A stretch of 64,000 nucleotides of DNA. Origin: Rhizobiaceae bacterium (lineage in GTDB: Bacteria > Pseudomonadota > Alphaproteobacteria > Rhizobiales > Rhizobiaceae). Every line of letters begins with the position of its first letter. Positions within the stretch are counted from its first letter, which is position 1. The notes under the pieces are model-generated. The model had not been told where the DNA came from and did not search any database. It worked only from the letters and a program-made list of their open reading frames with translations. The position numbers and the translations under genes were made by a program. The stretch is taken from contig JAEPNK010000001.1 of the NCBI GenBank assembly GCA_017643495.1, positions 1,986,938 to 2,050,937 on the forward strand, written 5' to 3'. Shown here piece after piece: positions 48,200 through 55,678 of the stretch.

Positions 48200-48655
48200 T
48201 TGCGCTGCCCATATTGTACAAACCACGAAACGCAGGTTAAGGACTCCCGTCCAACCGAAGACGGGGCGTCCATCCGCAGAAGGCGGATTTGCTCCGCCTG
48301 CGGCGGACGCTTCACCACGTTTGAGCGGGTACAATTGCGCGAACTGGTGGTACTCAAAAAATCCGGTAAACGCGTGCCTCTCGACCGGGACAAGCTTACC
48401 CGCTCCGTTCAGACAGCCATTCGCAAGCGAGACATTGATCCGGAACGCGTAGAGCAGATGATTTCCGGCATTGTTCGCCAACTGGAAGCCCAGGGCGAGG
48501 GGGATATTACCTCCGAGGAAATCGGCCGACTGGTCATGGAAGGTCTCAGGCAGATTGATGAGGTTGCCTATGTCCGGTTCGCCTCTGTCTACAAGGATTT
48601 TCAGGAAGCCAGGGACTTTGAGGGATTCCTCAGCAAGATGGAAGAGGAAGACTGA
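48200..48655 (+). CDS. nrdR: Transcriptional repressor NrdR
   Basis: A 151-residue repressor of ribonucleotide reductase genes. The N-terminal zinc ribbon has CPYC and CSAC pairs (residues 3-6 and 31-34), and an ATP-cone domain follows ([20 protein letters not shown]). The start is a TTG at 48200 with AAGGAGAG six bases upstream, needed to give the invariant MRCPYC. A GCCTGTT/AACAGGC hairpin (48163-48180) lies just before the ribosome site. The stop overlaps the next ATG by one base (TGATG). Confidence 0.96.
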   Translation: MRCPYCTNHETQVKDSRPTEDGASIRRRRICSACGGRFTTFERVQLRELVVLKKSGKRVPLDRDKLTRSVQTAIRKRDIDPERVEQMISGIVRQLEAQGEGDITSEEIGRLVMEGLRQIDEVAYVRFASVYKDFQEARDFEGFLSKMEEED

Positions 48656-49023
48656 TGGCCTGGAAGCGGATGGTCATGCAATTGGGGATGGGGACGGATA
48701 TCCGCGGTGGTGATTATACCAAGGCGGCTGTCCGTGCGGTTGAAAACGCAATCAGACAAAATACCCTTGTTGTTGCCGATGCATTTGGTGTGCCTCGCGA
48801 GCAGATGCGTGTGGATATTGTGCTTGGAGCAGGCCAACCGGATGAGGTGGACAAGGCGAAGGTAGCAAAGGTTCTGCCTTACGGTTCAGGTGACATACAG
48901 GTGGAGAGAGGGGGCATGGATACCCCCAGGGATGATGGCACTCCGGGAACAATTCTGGTGAATGCAGCAGTAATTGTTTATCTTGACCTGCCTGAAGGCA
49001 AGGCATGGCTGGCAAAATCATGA
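48655..49023 (+). CDS. Lin0512 family protein, copy 1
   Basis: A 122-residue protein recognised as the Lin0512 family from MQLGMGTDIRGGDYTKAAVRAVENAI near the start and from NAAVIVYLDLP at the end. The family has no established function. The ATG overlaps the nrdR stop by one base (TGATG), so it is coupled to nrdR. Copy 2 follows with the same block order but clearly diverged (about one third identical by eye). It carries a 12-residue insertion, rich in Gly and Asp (RGGMDTPRDDGTPG), that copy 2 lacks in part. Confidence 0.8.
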   Translation: MAWKRMVMQLGMGTDIRGGDYTKAAVRAVENAIRQNTLVVADAFGVPREQMRVDIVLGAGQPDEVDKAKVAKVLPYGSGDIQVERGGMDTPRDDGTPGTILVNAAVIVYLDLPEGKAWLAKS

Positions 49024-49037
49024 GAGATGAAGGTGAC

Positions 49038-49382
49038 ATGTCAGGCATGAAGCGGATCATTCTGGAAATGGGAACCGGGAATGATCTTTATGGCGAAGAT
49101 TACACCAAGGCAGCAAAACGGGCCGTACAGGATGCCATTCACCATTCATCATTAATCCTGTTCAAGTCGCTTGATATCAATCCTGAAAACATGGAAATCG
49201 AGCTGAATCTGGCCGCCTGGAAGCCTGAGATGATTGATCTTGATGCAGTTGCGGCAGAATTGCCCTATGGCAAGGTGTTTCCAAAGGCGGTAATTGGTGG
49301 CCTGAATATTCATGATGAAGTGACCGGGCGGACGAGCGTGATTGTTAATGCCGGAATTGTTGTGCGCCTGCCAATTCAGTGA
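49038..49382 (+). CDS. Lin0512 family protein, copy 2
   Basis: A 114-residue paralogue of the preceding gene: MKRIILEMGTGNDLYGEDYTK aligns with copy 1's MKRMVMQLGMGTDIRGGDYTK-type start (shown by the shared pattern MG-x-G-x-D-x-x-G-x-DYTKAA), and both end in VNAx-VVxL-P. The start at 49038 has AAGGTGAC upstream; an ATG at 49020 overlapping copy 1's stop (ATGA) is also possible. In other bacteria Lin0512 proteins likewise occur in pairs, so the two may form a heteromer; this is inference. Confidence 0.8.
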   Translation: MSGMKRIILEMGTGNDLYGEDYTKAAKRAVQDAIHHSSLILFKSLDINPENMEIELNLAAWKPEMIDLDAVAAELPYGKVFPKAVIGGLNIHDEVTGRTSVIVNAGIVVRLPIQ

Positions 49383-49498
49383 TTTCGTCTAAGTCTTGAT
49401 TTTGTCACGTTTTTTTTAATAGTGGTGCAGAATGTTTTCATGGCAGTATGGAAACTGTTCGCCTTTTATCAGCCTCAAATATTCGCCATACGAGTTCC

Positions 49499-50644
49499 AT
49501 GAGTAGCGACAGTGTATCCCAATCCTGTACAGACAGAAGATATTTGCAGGCAGCGCTTCGGCTTGCCCGAAAACATGAAGGACTGACCGGCACCAACCCG
49601 TCGGTTGCGTGTGTGATTGTTGCTGATCTGCCTGGAGGCAGGGTAGTGGTCGGATCGGCTGTAACAGCCCCCGGCGGGCGTCCGCATGCAGAACCGCCTG
49701 CCCTTGCTGAGGCCGGCAGTCTGGCAAAGGGGGCAACTGCGTATGTCACCCTCGAACCTTGCGCCCATCATGGCAAGACACCACCATGTGCGCAGACCCT
49801 GATAGATGCCGGAATAAAGCGGGTGGTAACAGCGATTACTGACCCTGACAATCGCGTCAACGGGCAGGGACACCGCATGCTTCTGGATGCGGGAGTAGAA
49901 GTTGTCACATTGGATGGTGGTGAAGAAGCGCGCCGGGTATTGCAAGGCTACCTCAAGTCAAGAACCGCTTCCCGACCCTTTGTCACATTGAAAATGGCGA
50001 TGACAAGAGAAGGTCTTATTGGCTGTTCGAATAATGGCAATTTGCGTATTTCCGGTTCGGTAGCCAAAGGGATTACACATCTTGTACGTGCCCGCCATGA
50101 TGCAATCCTGGTCGGAAAAAAGACAGCGATGATAGATGACCCCGGGCTGACCTGCCGACTGCCCGGTCTGGAGGATCGTTCGCCATTGCGTGTGGTCATG
50201 GATGCAAATGCGGAATTGAGTCCTGATTATCACGTCGTTTCGTCAGCCCGATATACGCCTACACTTGTTGTAGCGCCTGCTGACAGTCCTGCGACATGGC
50301 GGAAAATGTTGACTGACCACGGCGTCAAACTGATGTCTTGCGAATGTATAAATGGTCGCATTGCCCTTCCTGAATTTCTCGATGACCTTGCGGCGAACGG
50401 AATCCAGTCACTCATGGTTGAAGGGGGGGCAACCATTGCCAAAAGCTTTCTTGAAGACGGCCTGGTGGATGAAATCATTTTGCATATTGGCGGTAATCCG
50501 GAGCTTCCGAAAGACATGTCAAATGCAGTATATGCGCCTATTTGTCCTGAAAATTTGCCAGATGGTTTCGAGATTTGCCAATCATCGGTATTTGGGGCAG
50601 ATACGTCGCTTCGTTTGAGGAAAAGTGAATGTTCACCGGCATAA
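49499..50644 (+). CDS. ribD: Bifunctional riboflavin deaminase/reductase RibD
   Basis: A 381-residue enzyme for two steps of riboflavin synthesis. The N-terminal deaminase (about residues 1-145) has the zinc ligands in HAEPPALAEAG (His-Ala-Glu) and PCAHHGKTPPC; the C-terminal reductase (about 150-381) has FVTLKMAMTREG, DDPGLTCRLPG and MVEGGATIAKSFLE. I start at the ATG at 49499, close to the conserved DRRYLQAALRLA; an ATG at 49448 would add 17 residues. The next gene, ribE, overlaps its 3' end by 16 bases. Confidence 0.93.
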   Translation: MSSDSVSQSCTDRRYLQAALRLARKHEGLTGTNPSVACVIVADLPGGRVVVGSAVTAPGGRPHAEPPALAEAGSLAKGATAYVTLEPCAHHGKTPPCAQTLIDAGIKRVVTAITDPDNRVNGQGHRMLLDAGVEVVTLDGGEEARRVLQGYLKSRTASRPFVTLKMAMTREGLIGCSNNGNLRISGSVAKGITHLVRARHDAILVGKKTAMIDDPGLTCRLPGLEDRSPLRVVMDANAELSPDYHVVSSARYTPTLVVAPADSPATWRKMLTDHGVKLMSCECINGRIALPEFLDDLAANGIQSLMVEGGATIAKSFLEDGLVDEIILHIGGNPELPKDMSNAVYAPICPENLPDGFEICQSSVFGADTSLRLRKSECSPA

Positions 50645-51219
50645 TTACCGACATAGGCAAAATCGTGGAAGCAAGCTCCTTGCCGGAAGGAAGAAAATTT
50701 CGCGTGCAAACAGCCTACGACACCGGGACGATCGATATTGGAGCATCCATTTCTCATGCCGGTGTATGTCTGACTGTTGTCGGAAAGGGGCGGGACTGGT
50801 TTGAAGTGGAGGCTTGGGAAGAGGCTCTCCGTCTGACAACACTTGGTGCCGTAACAGAAGGAAGTCGGGTAAATTTGGAACGTGCCTTGAAAATCGGCGA
50901 TGAACTGGGCGGGCATCTGGTATCCGGGCATGTTGATGCGGCAGTTCCCGTCATATCGAGGAAAGAGGAAGGAGAAGCGGTACGTTTCACTTTGCAGGTT
51001 CCTGACAAGCTTGCAAAGTTCATTGCACCGAAAGGATCTGTTGCACTGGATGGTGCTTCACTCACGATCAATTCTGTCGAACAGAACCAATTTGACGTGC
51101 TTTTGATAAGGCACAGCCTTGCTGTAACAACTTGGGGAGATCGTACCGAGGGAGATTCGGTTAATCTGGAGATTGACCAGATGGCCAGATATGCAGCACG
51201 ATTGGCAGAATTTTCCTGA
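50629..51219 (+). CDS. ribE: Riboflavin synthase alpha subunit
   Basis: A 196-residue enzyme that dismutates two 6,7-dimethyl-8-ribityllumazine molecules to riboflavin. The signature start MFTGIITDIGKI is followed by two lumazine-binding repeats (ISHAGVCLTVV and VALDGASLTINSV, near residues 43-53 and 140-152), with HLVSGHVD between. Overlaps ribD by 16 bases. A GTG-free strong start at 50629. Confidence 0.96.
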   Translation: MFTGIITDIGKIVEASSLPEGRKFRVQTAYDTGTIDIGASISHAGVCLTVVGKGRDWFEVEAWEEALRLTTLGAVTEGSRVNLERALKIGDELGGHLVSGHVDAAVPVISRKEEGEAVRFTLQVPDKLAKFIAPKGSVALDGASLTINSVEQNQFDVLLIRHSLAVTTWGDRTEGDSVNLEIDQMARYAARLAEFS

Positions 51220-51307
51220 TAATCTGTTGCAAATATGTGATTTGCCAAAGATTAACCAAAATGTTTGACTATCGACACGCCGTCAGCGGTGTTGGAACAA
51301 ATTTTTT

Positions 51308-52234
51308 ATGAGAACTCAACTTCTCAGAATCGGCTTTTTATTTCTTCTTCCTTTCATGGTTGTGGCTTGTACTGCGTCCGGTGACGGCGAAGGCTTGCAG
51401 TCTGCACTTGCAGTCCAGCAGAAGAACCCACAGCCATATAAGTTTGAAAATTCTGCTGTGCAGCCCCAGTCTGCTCAAGCCCAGCCGGATACGAACCAGC
51501 TTGCTTCTGCACAAGGTACTGCGCAACCTTCATCGTATGGGCCTGTTTCCGGAACTGACATTGCCGGTCAGGCCTTGCCAGCGCCTGCAACGAATGGAAC
51601 TGTCCAGGGCACGGTTCGGACAGAGGCGCAACCGCTGCAACCGGGTTCCAGTTTTGCTGCTTACAAGCCCGAAATCGCTCCGCTACCACCAAGGGAATCA
51701 AGAACTTTCCTGATCAATGGCCTGGCCAGTAACGTCAAGGCAATCGGTTACGGGTTTACCAATCTTGCCAAGAAGATATCCAATTCGGAACTCTACAATT
51801 ACGCATCCTTTATCGAAAGCTCGACGGTTATACGCTCACGCATTACCAAACAGATGAAGGCAATTTACCGGCGTAACCCGAACATCGAGTTCAATCTCAT
51901 AGGGGTGAGTTTCGGCGCAAACATTGTAACTCTCATTGCAGCAGACCTGGACAAGCTGGGTATACCCGTAAACTATCTGGTGACGATTGATGGCCCTGCA
52001 ATGGTGCCAATTCGAGACAATGTGGCAGTTGCCGACAATTTCACATGTTCGAACCTGGATTGCTTCCGGACCAAATCACGTCTTGCGCGGGGCAACAGGG
52101 TTACAAGCTTTGCCAGCTTCAAGATCCCGACATCCCATATACCATTGCCGGATCACCGGAGCGTGCATGCGCGTATTCTGTCCCAGTTGAAAGCCTCCCG
52201 CAGAGCCTACCGCTACTCGGCTTCAACCCGGTAA
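51308..52234 (+). CDS. Alpha/beta-hydrolase-like lipoprotein
   Basis: A 308-residue protein with a lipoprotein signal: hydrophobic residues 8-20 and the lipobox MVVAC (Cys21). A long Gln/Pro/Ala-rich linker (about 25-130), probably disordered, leads to a domain with FLINGLAS, and the serine-nucleophile-like GVSFG (about residue 200); ITID/VTIDGPA and a late His (SHIPLPDH) could complete a triad. I infer an outer-membrane-anchored hydrolase or inactive relative. It sits between ribE and ribH, an unusual place for an envelope protein. A TTAACC-type CtrA half site lies upstream at 51251. Confidence 0.65.
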   Translation: MRTQLLRIGFLFLLPFMVVACTASGDGEGLQSALAVQQKNPQPYKFENSAVQPQSAQAQPDTNQLASAQGTAQPSSYGPVSGTDIAGQALPAPATNGTVQGTVRTEAQPLQPGSSFAAYKPEIAPLPPRESRTFLINGLASNVKAIGYGFTNLAKKISNSELYNYASFIESSTVIRSRITKQMKAIYRRNPNIEFNLIGVSFGANIVTLIAADLDKLGIPVNYLVTIDGPAMVPIRDNVAVADNFTCSNLDCFRTKSRLARGNRVTSFASFKIPTSHIPLPDHRSVHARILSQLKASRRAYRYSASTR

Positions 52235-52328
52235 CTTACCTGACAAGCGGCAGCTTGGTAATTTCAAGCTTGCCATACCCTTGCTGCCGTGTTTTGACGT
52301 CCTGTCTTTTGAATCGGAGTAGTTTGGC

Positions 52329-52760
52329 ATGAGCCGCAGGCACATCCTGGTTATTGATGCACCATATTACAGCGAGATTTCAGCAAGTCTGATGGAAGGT
52401 GTTTTGCAAGCCCTCGAGGAAGAGGGGGCAACACATTCCTATGTATCAGTGCCGGGCGTTCTGGAAATACCGACTGCACTTGCAATGGCGCTGGAAGGCA
52501 GCAAACATTATGACGGCTATGTTTTGATCGGATGTGTTATTCGTGGTGAAACGACCCATTATGATATTGTTGCCAATGAATCTGCCCGCGCAATCATGGA
52601 ATTGTCTGTGAGACACCGTCTGGCACTTGGCAACGGAATACAGACGGTTGAAAATGAAGCCCAGGCTTGGGCGAGGGCAAAAGTTGCGGAGAAAAACAAG
52701 GGCGGAGGAGCTGCACGGGCAGCACTAGAGATGATTGCCTTGCGGGAGAAACTTTCCTGA
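52329..52760 (+). CDS. ribH: 6,7-dimethyl-8-ribityllumazine synthase
   Basis: A 143-residue enzyme that condenses the pyrimidine intermediate with dihydroxybutanone phosphate. Landmarks: VPGVLEIPTALAMAL (about residues 44-58), GCVIRGETTHYDIVANESA with the catalytic His, and GNGIQTVENEAQAWARA. Slightly short but complete. Its stop overlaps the nusB start by one base (TGATG). Confidence 0.95.
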   Translation: MSRRHILVIDAPYYSEISASLMEGVLQALEEEGATHSYVSVPGVLEIPTALAMALEGSKHYDGYVLIGCVIRGETTHYDIVANESARAIMELSVRHRLALGNGIQTVENEAQAWARAKVAEKNKGGGAARAALEMIALREKLS

Positions 52761-53260
52761 TGCCTGCCATACCACACAACGAGGAAGTCGTCCGTCAGGC
52801 AAACAAGCGTGGTCTGGCCAGACTTGCCGCCGTACAGGCATTGTACCAGATGGATTTGTCTGAAGGGCGGCTTGCAGACATCGTGGAAGAATATGAAAAT
52901 CTTCGCATTGGTCAGATCGTCGACGATGAACACTATCTTGACGCTGACTTGGGTTGGTTTCGAGGTGTTGTATCAGGTGTCGTCCGGCATCAGGCTGATA
53001 TCGATCCGCTGATACACGATGCCTTGCCTGCCGATTGGCCGCTTGCCCGTATTGACACACTGATGCGTTCGGTTCTGCGCTCAGGCGTTTTTGAGTTGAT
53101 GAAGCGCAATGATGTACCGGCCAAAGTGGTAATCACCGAATATCTGGAGATTGCGAAAGCATTCTTTGATGGCGAAGAACCCAAGTTGATCAACGGCGTT
53201 CTTGACCACATTGCCCGTGGTCAGCGCGAGGGCGAGTTCAGTGACTCAAAGGCCGGGTGA
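52760..53260 (+). CDS. nusB: Transcription antitermination factor NusB
   Basis: A 166-residue all-helical RNA-binding factor for rRNA antitermination. Landmarks: RGLARLAAVQALYQMDLS near the start, WPLARIDTLMRSVLRSGVFEL and VVITEYLEIAKAFFDGEEPKLINGVLD (here cited in part). The ATG at 52760 overlaps the ribH stop; an in-frame upstream ATG at 52667 would run inside ribH. Followed by thiL with an overlap of about 20 bases. Confidence 0.95.
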   Translation: MPAIPHNEEVVRQANKRGLARLAAVQALYQMDLSEGRLADIVEEYENLRIGQIVDDEHYLDADLGWFRGVVSGVVRHQADIDPLIHDALPADWPLARIDTLMRSVLRSGVFELMKRNDVPAKVVITEYLEIAKAFFDGEEPKLINGVLDHIARGQREGEFSDSKAG

Positions 53261-54230
53261 GTTTGCACTGATCGCTGACTATTTTGCGCCCCTGGCGGGT
53301 GAGGGGACGTTTGGTCTCAAGGATGATGCGGCCACATTTTCAGTCGAGCCTGGCCATCAATTGGTGATCACCCAGGATGCATCTGCCGAGAATATACACT
53401 TTCTGGATGATGACCCTGCTGATCTGGTGGCTCGCAAGGCATTGCGGGTAAACTTGTCGGATCTCGCAGCCAAGGGCGCCCGTGCGAAATGCTTTTCCGT
53501 AGCTCTGGGCTTGGGTGAAGACTGGACGGAGGAGTGGATAAGGCAGTTTGCACAAGGCCTTCGCGAAGATATCGACCAGTATGATATTGCACTGACCGGA
53601 GGAGATACCTTCAAAACCGGCGGAGGTATGGTAATCTCCATAACGGCGATAGGGGAGATACCCCGTGACAGCTATGTGGCAAGAATCGGTGCTTCACCCG
53701 GCGATCAGCTGTTTGTAACCGGAACAATTGGTGATGGTGCCCTGGGATTGCTTGCCCGCCGCGATGACTTGTCTGGTATCTCAATGCAGGACAGGAAATA
53801 TCTGGTTGACCGTTACCAGCTTCCTCAACCGAGGCTGGAATTTGCCGGTACACTCCGAAAAATTGCCACTTCAGCCATGGATGTTTCCGACGGTTTGCTC
53901 GGTGATTTGGTGAAATTATGTGATGCATCCGGGGTATCAGCTGAGCTTGTGCTTTCCAAAGTGCCGTTCTCCAGTGCAGTCAAAACAGCGCTGGAACATG
54001 AATCAAACTTGCTGGAAACTGCCGTAACCGGTGGAGATGATTACGAAATCCTTTTCACAGTCTCACCGGAAAATATTGGGCAATTGATGAAGCTGGCCAA
54101 TGAAGCCAGGATTGCTGTGACCTGTATTGGTGAAATAACTTCTGGAGAAGGCATAAGTGTCTTTGACAGACATGGGGAAAAGGTGGAGTTTCCGAGCCTT
54201 GGTTATGATCATTCTGGAGCGAGAAACTGA
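53241..54230 (+). CDS. thiL: Thiamine-monophosphate kinase
   Basis: A 329-residue kinase making thiamine pyrophosphate from thiamine phosphate. Landmarks: GEFALIADYFAPLA, the metal-binding Asp cluster in LKDDAATF, QDASAENIHFL, KALRVNLSDLAAKGA and GGDDYEILF near the C-terminus. The conserved start is reached from a GTG at 53241 (MTQRPGEFALI) with GAGGGCGAG upstream; an ATG at 53202 would overlap nusB by 59 bases. The nusB-thiL-MFS order is conserved in Rhizobiales. Confidence 0.93.
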   Translation: MTQRPGEFALIADYFAPLAGEGTFGLKDDAATFSVEPGHQLVITQDASAENIHFLDDDPADLVARKALRVNLSDLAAKGARAKCFSVALGLGEDWTEEWIRQFAQGLREDIDQYDIALTGGDTFKTGGGMVISITAIGEIPRDSYVARIGASPGDQLFVTGTIGDGALGLLARRDDLSGISMQDRKYLVDRYQLPQPRLEFAGTLRKIATSAMDVSDGLLGDLVKLCDASGVSAELVLSKVPFSSAVKTALEHESNLLETAVTGGDDYEILFTVSPENIGQLMKLANEARIAVTCIGEITSGEGISVFDRHGEKVEFPSLGYDHSGARN

Positions 54231-55471
54231 CTGTCAAATCTGTCATTGAACCCGATCCGGTACCTTTTTCGGACGAGGAAGAAAATGCCGTTGCGCGTAA
54301 AAATGCATGGCTTTATCTCTGCTGTCAGGCATTGGGAGGTGCGACTGCCCCGGTCAATATCGCATTGGGTGCGCTGGTTGGCAGTTATCTGCTCGGCGAT
54401 GACAAGTCTTGGGCGACTGTACCGGTCACAGCCTACAATGTAGGTGTCGCCGTTGGTGCGCTCGTTTCAAACGCAATCATGCGCCGCATCGGTCGCCGTG
54501 CCGGCTTCATGGTGGGCTCGCTTGTGGGAATATGCGGACTGAGTGGGGCAGGTCTGGCAATTACCGCCGGTAGTTTTGTCCTGTTTTCCCTGGCTCTTCT
54601 TTTCAACGGCATTGCAGGCGGCTTTGTCCAGCAATACCGGTTTGCCGCAGCAGATCGCGGTACAGCCGAATACAAGCCAAAGGCCATTTCTCTCATCATG
54701 ATCGGTGGTGTTGCTGCTGCGATTATCGGTCCGCAACTCGTCATCCATACCAGTGGGATCATGGCTCCTATTCCGTTTGCTGGTGCTTTTTATTGTGCAA
54801 TCACGCTGTTTGTACTGAGCTTTTTCGTGCTTTCTTTGCTCAGTCCTTCCAATCGCGATGAAGAGGCTGCAAATGCCAGGCTTGGCTCTGGACGTTCGAT
54901 AGCTGAAATAATTGCACAACCGCGTTTCATGGTTGCAGTCTTTTGTGGCACGAGTGCTTATGCCTTGATGTCCTACCTGATGACAGGGGCTCCACTGGCG
55001 ATGGTACATCACGGCCATTCGGTGGAAGATTCCACCCTTGGGATCCAGTGGCACGTGTTGGCAATGTTTGCACCAAGCTTTGTGACCGGTCATCTTATCG
55101 CACGGTTTGGCAAGGAGATGATCGTCACTGTCGGCATGCTCATATTGGTTGCTTGTGCGATTGTTGGCCTGTCAGGTTCGGAACTGGCTCACTTTTGGGG
55201 AATGCTCATCCTGCTCGGAATTGGCTGGAATTTCGGCTTCATAGCTGCAACCGCAATGGTTACAGATACTTACCGGCCGGAAGAAAAAAACAAGGCGCAG
55301 GGTGCCAATGACTTTTTCCTGTTTGGTTCTGTTGCCCTAGCTTCATTTCTTTCTGGCCAAACGCTCAATGCCTTTGGATGGGAATTTCTCAACTGGATGG
55401 TATTCCCGATTGTAACTATGGCACTGTGTGCTCTTGCATGGCTTTGGGTAAACAGCCGCCGGTTATCGTGA
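54227..55471 (+). CDS. MFS transporter, probable non-canonical CTG start
   Basis: An inner-membrane permease with about twelve helices. TM1 includes the segment NAWLYLCCQALGGATAPVNI, upstream of the first usual start (a TTG at 54332, which would cut TM1). The frame is open back to 54209, and the only plausible start codons are CTG at 54227, overlapping the thiL stop (CTGA) with GGAG seven bases before it, and ATT at 54245. With CTG the protein has 414 residues. The substrate is unknown. A sequencing frameshift is not needed to explain it, but the start is inferred. Confidence 0.8.
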   Translation: MTVKSVIEPDPVPFSDEEENAVARKNAWLYLCCQALGGATAPVNIALGALVGSYLLGDDKSWATVPVTAYNVGVAVGALVSNAIMRRIGRRAGFMVGSLVGICGLSGAGLAITAGSFVLFSLALLFNGIAGGFVQQYRFAAADRGTAEYKPKAISLIMIGGVAAAIIGPQLVIHTSGIMAPIPFAGAFYCAITLFVLSFFVLSLLSPSNRDEEAANARLGSGRSIAEIIAQPRFMVAVFCGTSAYALMSYLMTGAPLAMVHHGHSVEDSTLGIQWHVLAMFAPSFVTGHLIARFGKEMIVTVGMLILVACAIVGLSGSELAHFWGMLILLGIGWNFGFIAATAMVTDTYRPEEKNKAQGANDFFLFGSVALASFLSGQTLNAFGWEFLNWMVFPIVTMALCALAWLWVNSRRLS

Positions 55472-55518
55472 AATGACACGAAAACACCGCGTTTGTAGTG
55501 CGAAAACTTAACAAATTC

Positions 55519-55546
55519 TTGACCTTTGGGCTGATCACGATATCTT
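55519..55546 (+). promoter_or_regulatory. Candidate promoter of hppA
   Basis: TTGACC (55519-55524) and TATCTT (55541-55546) are spaced by 16 bases, about 130 bases before the hppA ATG. The transcript would carry a leader with the hairpin GGCCGGA/TCCGGCC (55559-55565 and 55576-55582). Confidence 0.45.
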
Positions 55547-55678
55547 CCGCCACGGTTTGGCCGGATTTAGGTAAGTCCGGCCATTGATTTTAAAAATCTA
55601 ATCAGTTGCTGGGGAACCGGGAGGAGGTTTCCGCTCATCCCCCTATACTGCCGGAAAACTTAAAAAGGGAAATTCGAA

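Noticed and set aside
49383..49498. FMN riboswitch upstream of ribD
   Set aside because: The gap before ribD is short and lacks the conserved RFN-element segments (for example AGGGTGAAAT-type and CCGACGGT-type cores), so no riboswitch is supported.
54467..55093. 208-residue minus-strand frame opposite the MFS gene
   Set aside because: Antisense of transmembrane codons; low-complexity polar translation typical of such shadows.
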